This document shows positions 34,937 through 46,771 of a stretch of 64,000 nt of DNA, in pieces (position 1 is the stretch's first letter; the number at the start of each line of letters is the position of its first letter). Position numbers and translations under genes: made by a program. The notes beneath the pieces are model-generated. The model had not been told where the DNA came from. It was given only the letters and a program-made list of their open reading frames with translations, and did no database searches. The DNA is from Streptomyces mexicanus (GTDB taxonomy: Bacteria; Actinomycetota; Actinomycetes; Streptomycetales; Streptomycetaceae): NCBI RefSeq assembly GCF_902506575.1, contig NZ_LR732544.1, positions 2,420,084 through 2,484,083 on the forward strand, given 5' to 3'.

Positions 34937-35886
34937 GTGTATTGACCCGCAGGGTTGTTCACACGGCTGATCGGTGGCTGGCCTCCGAGGGCGGTGTGGC
35001 AGCGATGGTAGTTGTAGACGTGGAGGAAGTCGGACAGGGCTGCACTGCGTTCGTCGTTGCTGGTGTAGGGCCGCAGGTAGGCCCATTCGTCGAGCAGGGT
35101 GCGGTTGAAGCGTTCGACCTTGCCGTTGGTCTGCGGGCGGTAGGCGCGAGTCAGCTTTCCCGTCGCGCCGATCTCGGTGAGCGCCTTTTTCCTGGCCAGG
35201 CCCTTGCGGTAGGCCCAGGCGTTGTCGGTGAGGACGCGCTCGATGCGTGTGATGCCGTGTGCGTGGAAGAAGGCGGCCGCGCGGGTGAGGAAGCCCGCGC
35301 AGGTCGCGACCTTCTCGTCCGCGTGGATCTCGCTGTAGGCGAGGCGGGTGTGATCGTCGACGGCGGAGTGGACGTAGTCGAAGCCCATGCCGCGGATGGG
35401 CCGGCCGGCGTCGCGACCGCGGACCTTGTGGCCGCCACCGTCGGGGATGCGGCCGAGTTTCTTCACGTCGACGTGGATCAGCTCGCCGGGGCGGTCGCGT
35501 TCGTAGCGGCGGATCACGACGCCGGTCGGCCGGTCCAGCCAGGCCAGGCGGTTGAGGCCGTGGCGGGTCAGGACGCGGTGCACGGTGGAGGCGGGCAGGC
35601 CCAGTACCGGGCCGATGCGGGCCGGGCCGAGCTTTCGGTCCCGCCGCAGCCGGCACACCCGGTCCTCCACCGCCGCCGGGGTGCGGTGCGGCGTTCGGTG
35701 CGGCCTGCTGGAACGGTCGACAAGCCCCACCTCGCCCTCACTGCGCCAGCGGCGGATCCACTTGTGCGCCGTGGCCCGCGAGATGCCCATCTCGGCGGCC
35801 ACATGAGCGACAGGACGGCCCGAACGGACACGCTCGACGAGCAGCCGCCTGCCGTGAACAGTCAGCCGGGCATTACGGTGGGACAC
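34933..35886 (-). CDS. IS481-family transposase
   Basis: 317 residues from GTG at 35886 (a TTG/ATG further upstream would extend into the inverted repeat side). N-terminal helix-turn-helix (AAEMGISRATAHKWIRRWRS). The DDE triad is visible: D140 in IHVDVKKLG, D221 in VLTDNAWAYR, E258 in NGKVERFNRT. The stop codon TAG is formed by the flanking CTAG target. The frame is intact, so the element may be active. Confidence 0.9.
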   Translation of the reverse strand: MSHRNARLTVHGRRLLVERVRSGRPVAHVAAEMGISRATAHKWIRRWRSEGEVGLVDRSSRPHRTPHRTPAAVEDRVCRLRRDRKLGPARIGPVLGLPASTVHRVLTRHGLNRLAWLDRPTGVVIRRYERDRPGELIHVDVKKLGRIPDGGGHKVRGRDAGRPIRGMGFDYVHSAVDDHTRLAYSEIHADEKVATCAGFLTRAAAFFHAHGITRIERVLTDNAWAYRKGLARKKALTEIGATGKLTRAYRPQTNGKVERFNRTLLDEWAYLRPYTSNDERSAALSDFLHVYNYHRCHTALGGQPPISRVNNPAGQYT

Positions 35887-35987
35887 GAAGACCTCCGTGC
35901 GGTGCGTTCCTAGACAGCTCCACCACATCGGAGGTCTTCGCCATGTTCAAGACCCCCCAGTGTCAACAACGCTGATGATCAATACAT
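34937..35987. mobile_element. IS481-family insertion sequence
   Basis: About 1.05 kb between two CTAG copies (34933-34936 and 35988-35991). The ends are imperfect inverted repeats: GTGTATTGACC...CAGGGTTGTT on the left and ATGTATTGATC...CAGCGTTGTT on the reverse complement of the right. IS481 elements are known for inserting at CTAG. It has interrupted an Rv2629-like pseudogene. Confidence 0.85.
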
Positions 35988-36141
35988 CTAGGGCGTGCGC
36001 TCGGCCGAGGAGGAGGCAGCCGACGCCCTGCTGCTTCGCGCGGCCGTACGCACCGGCGCTGAGCTGGTGGTTGTACCGCGAGCGGAACTGCCCCTGCAGG
36101 ACGGCGTCGGGGCCGTACTGCGCTACAGCACCGCTGGCTGA
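35988..36141 (+). pseudogene. Rv2629-like hibernation protein, 3' part
   Basis: Right of the IS481-family element the frame reads VRSAEEEAADALLLRAAVRT, GAELVVVPRAELPLQDGVGA and VLRYSTAG before a stop. The ending DGVGAVLRY is the characteristic C-terminus of the Rv2629/baeRF family, continuing from the 5' part. Confidence 0.65.
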
Positions 36142-36352
36142 CCATCCGGCACGCCGACCGGGGCGGGCGGTGCGGAACGGAGATGCCGCTGGCCGCGACA
36201 TGCCGCCGACGACGAGACCACCGTGATATCTGTCCTCGTCCGGGCACGGCGGCACCGGGTGTGGAGTCGTGCTGGAGGGCTGGGGGATAGCCCGCCTGCT
36301 CCCTGTAGCCAGGCTGCTATTACGGCGGTTTCCCGTCCTTTTGGCGGCTCGC

Positions 36353-38629
36353 CTATCTGGGCAGGTGGAATGGGATGGTCGTGATGACGATCTTCGGCAA
36401 TGGTCGCAGAGCCCGCCGCAGTCGGGGGGCGGTCTGGTTGTGGAGGACGCGTTGCCACCAGTGACGCACGACGATCTCGGGGAGGATCACGGTCAGCGTG
36501 AGGTCGGGTCGCTGGTGGTGGAGGGTCTCGATGTAGTGGACCAGCGGGGCGACGATCGCGCGGTGGGGTGAGACGACGACCTCGAGCGGGAGGTGGTCGC
36601 CCCAGGTCGCCCAGTAGCCGCGGAAGCGTTCTGCCTCGGCCTCGGTCGGGCTGAGATGCAGGGCCAGGAGAGGTTGTCCGAGGGAGGCCGCGTATGCCAG
36701 GGCGCGCATGCCGGCGAGGTCGAGCCGGGCGATGGGCACGATGACCAGGTGGTTGACCTCCTCCGGGCGTTCCTCACTCTCGACTTCCTCTAGTTCCTCC
36801 GTCTCGGTGTCCGCTGCCATACGGGGCATGGCAGTCGGCCGCACTTGCGGTCCGGAACCCGGTGCCGGCTGTCGGGGCAGTTCGATGACGTGGGGGCGCA
36901 GGGCGAGGGCCTGGGTGCAGAGGTCGTAGTGGCGGCGGATGCGCAGGGCAAGCAGGACGAGGAGTCCGATCACGAGGACGGCGACCCATGCGCCCTCGGT
37001 GAACTTGGTGATGCCTGCGGTGACGAAGACGATGGCGGACAGCAGGCCGCCGGTGGCGTTGAAGGCCAGGCTCTTGCGCCAGTGGGCCTGATCGCGGTGG
37101 CGCAGCCAGTGCACCACCATGCCGGCCTGCGACAGGGTGAACGCCAGGAACACCCCGACGGCGTATAGCGGGATCAGGGACTGCGTGTTGCCGGCGAACC
37201 CGGCGAAGATTGCGATCGCGGCCAGCGCCAGGGCCAGGATTCCGTTGCTGAAGGCGAGCCGGTCGCCGACGCGCAGGAACAGGCGCGGTGCGTGGCCGCT
37301 GCGTGCCAGCAGGAACAGCACGCGGGGAAAGTCGTTGAAGGCGGTGTTGGCGGCCAGCAGCAGGATGGCGGCCGTCGCCGCCTGTACATAGCCGTACATG
37401 ACTCCGGGGCCGAAGGTACGGCGGGCGAGTTGGGAGAGGACGGTCTCGTTGCCGTGCGGCACCACCCCGTCGAGGTGGACCAGCGCGACCGTGCCGCCGA
37501 ACAGGATGATCAGCACGGTGACCATCCAGGTCAGCGTCGTACGGGCATTGCGCCACTCCGTCGGGCGGAATGCCGGTACGGCGTTGGAGATCGCCTCGAT
37601 ACCGGTCATGGCCGTGGATCCGGAGGTGAAGGCCCGCAGGACCAGCAGCAGGGTGACTCCTTCCGTGACCGGAAGCCGGGGCGTCGGTATGGGCTGGAAT
37701 CCGCGGCCGGCCGCGTCGGCCAGCCCCACGGCCACAAGCGTGAAGACCGCGATGATGAACGCGTACGTGGGTGCCGCGAAGGCGGCACCCGCCTGGCGTA
37801 CTCCGCGCAGGTTCCCCACCAGCAGGACGACGATCACCGCCACACCGATCACCACCGCGCTCGGGGCGAGCGTGGGCAGGGCTGAGGTGATCGCCTCGAC
37901 CCCCGAGGCGATCGAGACGGCGACGGTCATGATGTAGTCGATCATCAGGCCGGCGGCGGCGATCACACCTGGCACCCGTCCGAGATTGTCGCTGGCCACG
38001 ATGTACGAGCCGCCGCCGTGCGGGTAGGCGCGGATCGTCTGGCGGTAGGAGACGCCGACGGCGAGCATCATGAAGGCGATGACCGCGGCGATCGGCAGGG
38101 AGTAGCGCAGTCCGGCGGCGCCGCCGAGTACCAGCACTGCCAGCATTGCCTCGGGGCCGTAGGCGACCGAGGAGAGGGCGTCCGCCGACAGGACCGGCAG
38201 GGCCACCAGTTTGCGCATCCGCTCGGCGGCGATCGCGGTGCCCGCGAGCGGAGGGCCCAGCAGCACCCGCCGGACGTGGTGGCCGACGCGTCCGAGCGGC
38301 GACGGTGGGGCCTCAGCTTCCTCTTCTGCCTCGACGGCGGGCAGGCCGGTGAGGGGTACGAAGCGACCGAAACGCTTCGGGCGCACGGCGTCCGGGTAGC
38401 CGCCGAGGTTGGGATCCACCGGCAGCGCGGATCGCCACGCTTCCGGACCCTCCAGCACTTGCCCCCACTCGCGTCCGACGTAGCGCAGGATCTTCAGGTC
38501 TCGCTCACTGAGCGTCGGCAGCAGGGCATCCGGGCTCGGCGCGCCCGCAGCGGAGGTGTCCGCGGTGTCGTTCCCGCTGCCGTTGTCCGTATCCGAAGAG
38601 CGACCACGCCCGACTTCCATGCGGATCAT
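36353..38629 (-). CDS. APC-superfamily permease with C-terminal USP-like region
   Basis: About 758 residues from ATG at 38629 (ATG 38620 is an alternative; the extension to 38941 runs over a degraded gene). An acidic, Ser/Asp-rich N-terminus of about 60 residues precedes about 12 hydrophobic segments (LVALPVLSADALSSVAYGPE, YRQTIRAYPHGGGSYIVASD, FTSGSTAMTGIEAISNAVPA). The DALSSVAYGPE and GGGSY motifs are typical of KUP/APC-like amino acid permeases in actinobacteria. The last 150 residues (LVIVPIARLDLAGMRALAYA, PLLALHLSPTEAEAERFRGY) look like a universal-stress-protein-type domain. Substrate unknown. The start overlaps the stop of a PP2C remnant by ATGA. Confidence 0.8.
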   Translation of the reverse strand: MIRMEVGRGRSSDTDNGSGNDTADTSAAGAPSPDALLPTLSERDLKILRYVGREWGQVLEGPEAWRSALPVDPNLGGYPDAVRPKRFGRFVPLTGLPAVEAEEEAEAPPSPLGRVGHHVRRVLLGPPLAGTAIAAERMRKLVALPVLSADALSSVAYGPEAMLAVLVLGGAAGLRYSLPIAAVIAFMMLAVGVSYRQTIRAYPHGGGSYIVASDNLGRVPGVIAAAGLMIDYIMTVAVSIASGVEAITSALPTLAPSAVVIGVAVIVVLLVGNLRGVRQAGAAFAAPTYAFIIAVFTLVAVGLADAAGRGFQPIPTPRLPVTEGVTLLLVLRAFTSGSTAMTGIEAISNAVPAFRPTEWRNARTTLTWMVTVLIILFGGTVALVHLDGVVPHGNETVLSQLARRTFGPGVMYGYVQAATAAILLLAANTAFNDFPRVLFLLARSGHAPRLFLRVGDRLAFSNGILALALAAIAIFAGFAGNTQSLIPLYAVGVFLAFTLSQAGMVVHWLRHRDQAHWRKSLAFNATGGLLSAIVFVTAGITKFTEGAWVAVLVIGLLVLLALRIRRHYDLCTQALALRPHVIELPRQPAPGSGPQVRPTAMPRMAADTETEELEEVESEERPEEVNHLVIVPIARLDLAGMRALAYAASLGQPLLALHLSPTEAEAERFRGYWATWGDHLPLEVVVSPHRAIVAPLVHYIETLHHQRPDLTLTVILPEIVVRHWWQRVLHNQTAPRLRRALRPLPKIVITTIPFHLPR

Positions 38630-38850
38630 GTACCCGATACCTGGACAGTAACTACCTTGTGCCGAAGCAGGGCGTGTTGGGCCAGGTCCAGGCGGCGCAG
38701 AATCACGTTGGGGGGCTCCTGGCGGTCGCAGGCGATGCCGCGCAGCATGTTGCGGACTTGGCTCATGGCGACGGCGGCGCGCACGTCGTGCCCGGTCACG
38801 TCGTGCCGGGCCGAACCCTGAGGTACCCCGCCGCGAACCGCGAACCCGAA
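38626..38850 (-). pseudogene. Remnant of a SpoIIE/PP2C phosphatase
   Basis: The minus strand reads GHDVRAAVAMSQVRNMLRGI, ACDRQEPPNVILRRLDLAQH and a stop at 38626-38628. This is the GDxxGHGxxAA...MxxLRNxLR core of PP2C/RsbU-type phosphatases. N-terminal and C-terminal parts are gone. An intact GAF/PP2C gene is at 52056. Confidence 0.55.
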
Positions 38851-38991
38851 TCGTCGTCCCGCTTCCTGTCCTCGCAGACCGACCGCCGGTGCCGCTTTTC
38901 GACCCGCTGGGCGCAGGCGGGTTGACCGGGTGAACAGCCACTCTGGGGCCTGTCGGGACCGCTCGGCGGTCCGTCGGCGGAAGGAGTGACC

Positions 38992-39525
38992 ATGACCGAG
39001 CAGGCCCGCAGGGCCGTTGCCTCGTACTCGACGTACCAGGAAGCCGAACGTGCCGTCGATCACCTCGCCGACCAGGGCTTTCCTGTTCAGAAGGTGGCGA
39101 TCATCGGTCAGGACATGCGCCTGGTCGAACAGGTCATCGGTCGAATGGGGTACGGCGAGGCCGCCCTCCACGGCGCAGCCACCGGAGCGCTGCCCGGCGT
39201 ACTCGTCGGCTGGATCTTCGGGCTGCTGAACTGGCTGAATCCGGTCGTCTCCGGTCTGCTCCTCGCCCTGTACGGGCTGATCTTCGGGGCGGTCGTCGGG
39301 GCGCTGCTCGGCGTGCTGTTGCACGCGGCCCAGGGCGGCCGCCGGGACTTCGCCTCGGTCCGCTCGATGGAGCCCAGCCGGTACGACGTCGTGGTGGACG
39401 AGGACGTTGCCGATGAGGCTGTGCGGCTGGTCGCCGGGCTGGACAGCAGGGCCGGCGCGAACACGGAGAGGGAGAGCGCCTCCTCCAGGGGCCGGCGCCC
39501 GCGCGGCGACCCCGCCCCCAGCTGA
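38992..39525 (+). CDS. General stress protein (Gsp17M-like N-terminus, glycine-zipper membrane hairpin)
   Basis: 177 residues from ATG 38992, which follows GGAAGGAG (the GTG at 38986 lies within the ribosome site). Residues 8-60 are the Gsp17M-like domain (ASYSTYQEAERAVDHLADQG, FPVQKVAIIGQDMRLVEQV). Two hydrophobic Gly/Ala-rich helices follow (GAATGALPGVLVGWIFGLLN, GLIFGAVVGALLGVLLHAAQ), probably membrane-embedded. It is the first gene of the chaperone block, 81 bases before dnaK. Confidence 0.75.
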   Translation: MTEQARRAVASYSTYQEAERAVDHLADQGFPVQKVAIIGQDMRLVEQVIGRMGYGEAALHGAATGALPGVLVGWIFGLLNWLNPVVSGLLLALYGLIFGAVVGALLGVLLHAAQGGRRDFASVRSMEPSRYDVVVDEDVADEAVRLVAGLDSRAGANTERESASSRGRRPRGDPAPS

Positions 39526-39606
39526 ACGAGTTTCGAAGCCGGGCGGACAGGGCCCGGAGGATGAACGGTCGCCGACGGACGTCGACCGCCGCGGAAGGAG
39601 TTCCTC

Positions 39607-41511
<1,905 letters not shown>

Positions 41512-41521
41512 GGTACCCGCC

Positions 41522-42103
41522 ATGCCGATCCCTCCCCAGGACCGATCGTCCGACCTGCCGCCCGAAGGCGCCGCACAACCGCCGCAGGGGTTGCCCGAGC
41601 CCGCGCCGCCGGCCACGCAGGCCGAACCGGGGCCCGACGCGGCTACCGGTCCGGCCGGGGTCGAGGACGAGTACGCGGCCGCGCTGAAGGAGGTCGAGGA
41701 CCGCTGGCGGCGTGCTCTCGCCGATCTGGACAACCTGCGCAAGCGACACGCCAGGGAACTGGACCGGGAGCGCGCGGTCGAACGCGCCCGCACGGCCGCG
41801 GCCTTCCTTCCCGTCATCGACAACCTCGAACTGGCCCTGAACCACGCGGGCTCCGACCCGGGGGCGATCGTCGAGGGGGTTCGCGCCGTGCGTGACCAGG
41901 CCGTGTCCATCCTTGAACGCCTTGGTTACGAGCGTCACGCCGAGACCGGCGTCCCGTTCGACCCCTCCCGGCACGAGGTCGTCGGCGTGGTCCAGGACCC
42001 CGACGCCGAACCGAACACCGTGGCGAAGGTGCTGCGCCCCGGCTACGGCGAGGGCGAGCGGCAGCTGAGGCCGGCCGCCGTGACCGTCGCCAAGCGGGAG
42101 TGA
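41522..42103 (+). CDS. grpE: Nucleotide exchange factor GrpE
   Basis: 193 residues, 10 bases after dnaK. An acidic/Pro-rich N-terminal 45 residues precede the long helix (AAALKEVEDRWRRALADLDN, LRKRHARELDRERAVERART) and the C-terminal beta domain with RLGYERHAETGVPFDPSRHE and VLRPGYGEGERQLRPAAVTV, the GrpE signature. It exchanges ADP for ATP on DnaK. Confidence 0.95.
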   Translation: MPIPPQDRSSDLPPEGAAQPPQGLPEPAPPATQAEPGPDAATGPAGVEDEYAAALKEVEDRWRRALADLDNLRKRHARELDRERAVERARTAAAFLPVIDNLELALNHAGSDPGAIVEGVRAVRDQAVSILERLGYERHAETGVPFDPSRHEVVGVVQDPDAEPNTVAKVLRPGYGEGERQLRPAAVTVAKRE

Positions 42104-42109
42104 GCGGCC

Positions 42110-43048
42110 ATGGCACGCGACTTCTACGAGGTTCTCGGGGTCCCGCGCAACGCCGACAAGGACGAGATCCAGCAGGCGTACCGCAAGCTGGCCCGCAGGT
42201 ACCACCCCGACGTCAACAAGGACCCCGCGGCGGAGGAGCGGTTCAAGGAGATCAACGAGGCCTTCAGTGTCCTGTCCGACCCCGACCAGCGGGCCCGTTA
42301 CGACCGCTTCGGCGAGGACTTCCGCAAGGTTCCCGAGGACTGGGAGGAGCGGGTCGGTGCCGGCGCGGGACCCGGCGGCGGCTTCCGCTGGTCCACCGGG
42401 GGCGGCCCCCGGGTCCGGTACGCCACCAGTGGCTTCGGCGCGGAGGGTGTCGACGTCGACGACCTGTTCGGCTCGTTCTTCGGGGGCGCCGGACGGGTGC
42501 GTGTCCCCGGAGCCGACCAGGAGGCCGAACTGCCGCTCACCGTCGAGGAGGCCTACCGCGGAGGCCGCCGCACCGTCACGCTCGCCGGTCCCACCGGGCA
42601 GCCGCGGCGCTACGACGTGGACGTGCCGCCCGGCGTCGTCGACGGGCAGCGTATCCGGCTGGCGGGCGAGGGCGGCCGGGGCAGTGGCGACGGCTCCGCG
42701 GGGGACCTGTACCTGCGAGTTCGGATCCAGCCGCACCCCCAGTTCCGCCTCGAAGGGCGGGACGTGCATGTGCAGCTTCCGGTCACCGCCTGGGAGGCCG
42801 CACTGGGCGCGACGGTCCCGGTGCCCACGCCGAGCGGGGCGACGGCCAAGGTGACCGTGCCCGCGGGCTCCTCCAGCGGCCGGCGCCTGCGGCTGCGCGG
42901 CGAGGGCATGCCGAACCCGCGCGGCGCCAACGGCAACCTCTACGCCGAGCTCCGGATCATGGTGCCGCCCAGGCTCAGCGACCGGGAGCGCGCACTGTTC
43001 GAGGAGCTCGCCGCCACCTCCTCCTTCGACCCCAGGAGGACACGATGA
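42110..43048 (+). CDS. DnaJ/CbpA-type J-domain cochaperone
   Basis: 312 residues, 6 bases after grpE. J domain 4-70 with HPD at 32-34 (RRYHPDVNKDPAAEERFKEI), a Gly-rich linker (about 83-100), a second region with DLFGSFFGGAG, and two C-terminal beta domains (AELPLTVEEAYRGGRRTVTL; RDVHVQLPVTAWEAALGATV). The CxxCxGxG zinc fingers of true DnaJ are absent, so it is the CbpA (type B) class. The following CbpM-like gene supports that. It stimulates DnaK ATPase and delivers substrates. Confidence 0.93.
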   Translation: MARDFYEVLGVPRNADKDEIQQAYRKLARRYHPDVNKDPAAEERFKEINEAFSVLSDPDQRARYDRFGEDFRKVPEDWEERVGAGAGPGGGFRWSTGGGPRVRYATSGFGAEGVDVDDLFGSFFGGAGRVRVPGADQEAELPLTVEEAYRGGRRTVTLAGPTGQPRRYDVDVPPGVVDGQRIRLAGEGGRGSGDGSAGDLYLRVRIQPHPQFRLEGRDVHVQLPVTAWEAALGATVPVPTPSGATAKVTVPAGSSSGRRLRLRGEGMPNPRGANGNLYAELRIMVPPRLSDRERALFEELAATSSFDPRRTR

Positions 43049-43409
43049 GTGACCCACGCGCCGAGGCGCGCCAGGCGTCTCGGCTGACAGCTCCCGCGTC
43101 GGCACGCGTCCGGTACGCGATCGTGCCGGTGCCCAGGCTCTCTCTGCAGACCGTGGCCCGCCGCTCCGGCGTCCATCCCGACCTCATCCGCCGGTTCGTC
43201 GCTCTGGGCCTGGTCGACGCCGAGCGCGACGCCGCGGGGCACTTGGTGTTCGACCCCACGGCCCCGGCGGTCCTCGCCCGCATCCAGCGGCTGCGCTCCG
43301 GACTCTGCCTCAACTACGCATCCATCGGCCTGGTGCTGGACCTGCTGGACCGCATCAGCCTGCTCGAAGCCGCCCTGCGCCGCGCCGGTGTGAGGAGTGA
43401 AACACCCCC

Positions 43410-43419
<10 letters not shown>
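43045..43419 (+). CDS. CbpM-like chaperone modulator (MerR-type helix-turn-helix)
   Basis: 124 residues; ATG 43045 overlaps the J-protein stop (ATGA) and the gene overlaps clpB by 10 bases. A MerR-like helix-turn-helix ([31 protein letters not shown]) is followed by [20 protein letters not shown], the CbpM signature. CbpM binds the J domain of CbpA and tunes it. The usual actinobacterial repressor in this slot is HspR, which this is not obviously; a DNA-binding role remains possible because no HAIR box was found nearby. Confidence 0.7.
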
Positions 43420-46045
<2,626 letters not shown>

Positions 46046-46049
<4 letters not shown>

Positions 46050-46504
46050 GCACGATGCAGGCGACAACCGTCAGTTGTCCGAACTGCGGGCGCACCAACC
46101 GGGTGCCCGCAGCCGCGGAGGGCCGACCCAGGTGCGGCCACTGCAAGCAGCCCCTACGGTGGATGGTGGACGCGGGCGACGACGACTTCACCGAGGTCGC
46201 CGAGCGGGCCGATGTCCCCGTCGTGGTCGACCTGTGGGCCACCTGGTGCGGCCCCTGCCGCATGGTGAGCCCCGCGCTGGAGAAGGTCGCCGACGATCTC
46301 GCGGGAACGATCAAGCTGGTCAAGGTCGACATCGACAAGAACCCGCGCCTGGCGCGGCGGTTCGAGGTCCAAGCGGTACCGACGCTGCTGGTCCTCGACA
46401 AAGGACAGACCATCGCCCGGCAGTCGGGTGCCGCACCTGCCCCTGCCCTACGGCGGTGGGTGGAGCAGTCGATCGCGGGCCGCGAACCGTCCGGGAAAGG
46501 GTGA
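46046..46504 (+). CDS. Thioredoxin with N-terminal zinc ribbon (TrxC/Trx2 type)
   Basis: 152 residues; ATG 46046 overlaps the clpB stop (ATGA). Residues 11-33 hold CPNC and CGHC, as in TrxC. The thioredoxin fold carries [16 protein letters not shown] with WCGPC at 67-71 and the cis-Pro loop [12 protein letters not shown]. It reduces protein disulfides and may act as a redox-linked holdase. It lies in one operon with ClpB and a TrxR-like flavoprotein. Confidence 0.93.
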
Positions 46505-46510
46505 TCGGCC

Positions 46511-46771
46511 ATGACCGTACGGACCGACCCCCACCTCGCCCTCGTACGCCCCGTCGCCCCGCGTGCCCCGGGGTGCGAGGAGTGCCTGGCCACGCATTCC
46601 CCCTGGGTCCACCTCAGGCTCTGCCTGACCTGCGGCCACGTCGGCTGCTGCGATTCCTCGCCGAACCGGCACGCCCGCCGTCACGCCGCCGCCGACGGCC
46701 ATCCGATCGTGGCGTCGCTGGAGCCCGGCGAGGACTGGCGGTGGTGCTTCGTCCATGAGGCGTTCGTGTGA
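46511..46771 (+). CDS. UBP-type zinc-finger protein
   Basis: 86 residues, 6 bases after the thioredoxin gene. CEECLATHSPWVHLRLCLTC, GHVGCCDSSPNRHARRHAAA and GHPIVASLEPGEDWRWCFVH give the Cys/His pattern of the UBP zinc finger. In eukaryotes this fold binds ubiquitin C-termini; bacterial short versions have no established role. In this operon a redox or quality-control function is inferred from context only. The stop overlaps the next start (TGATG). Confidence 0.8.
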   Translation: MTVRTDPHLALVRPVAPRAPGCEECLATHSPWVHLRLCLTCGHVGCCDSSPNRHARRHAAADGHPIVASLEPGEDWRWCFVHEAFV

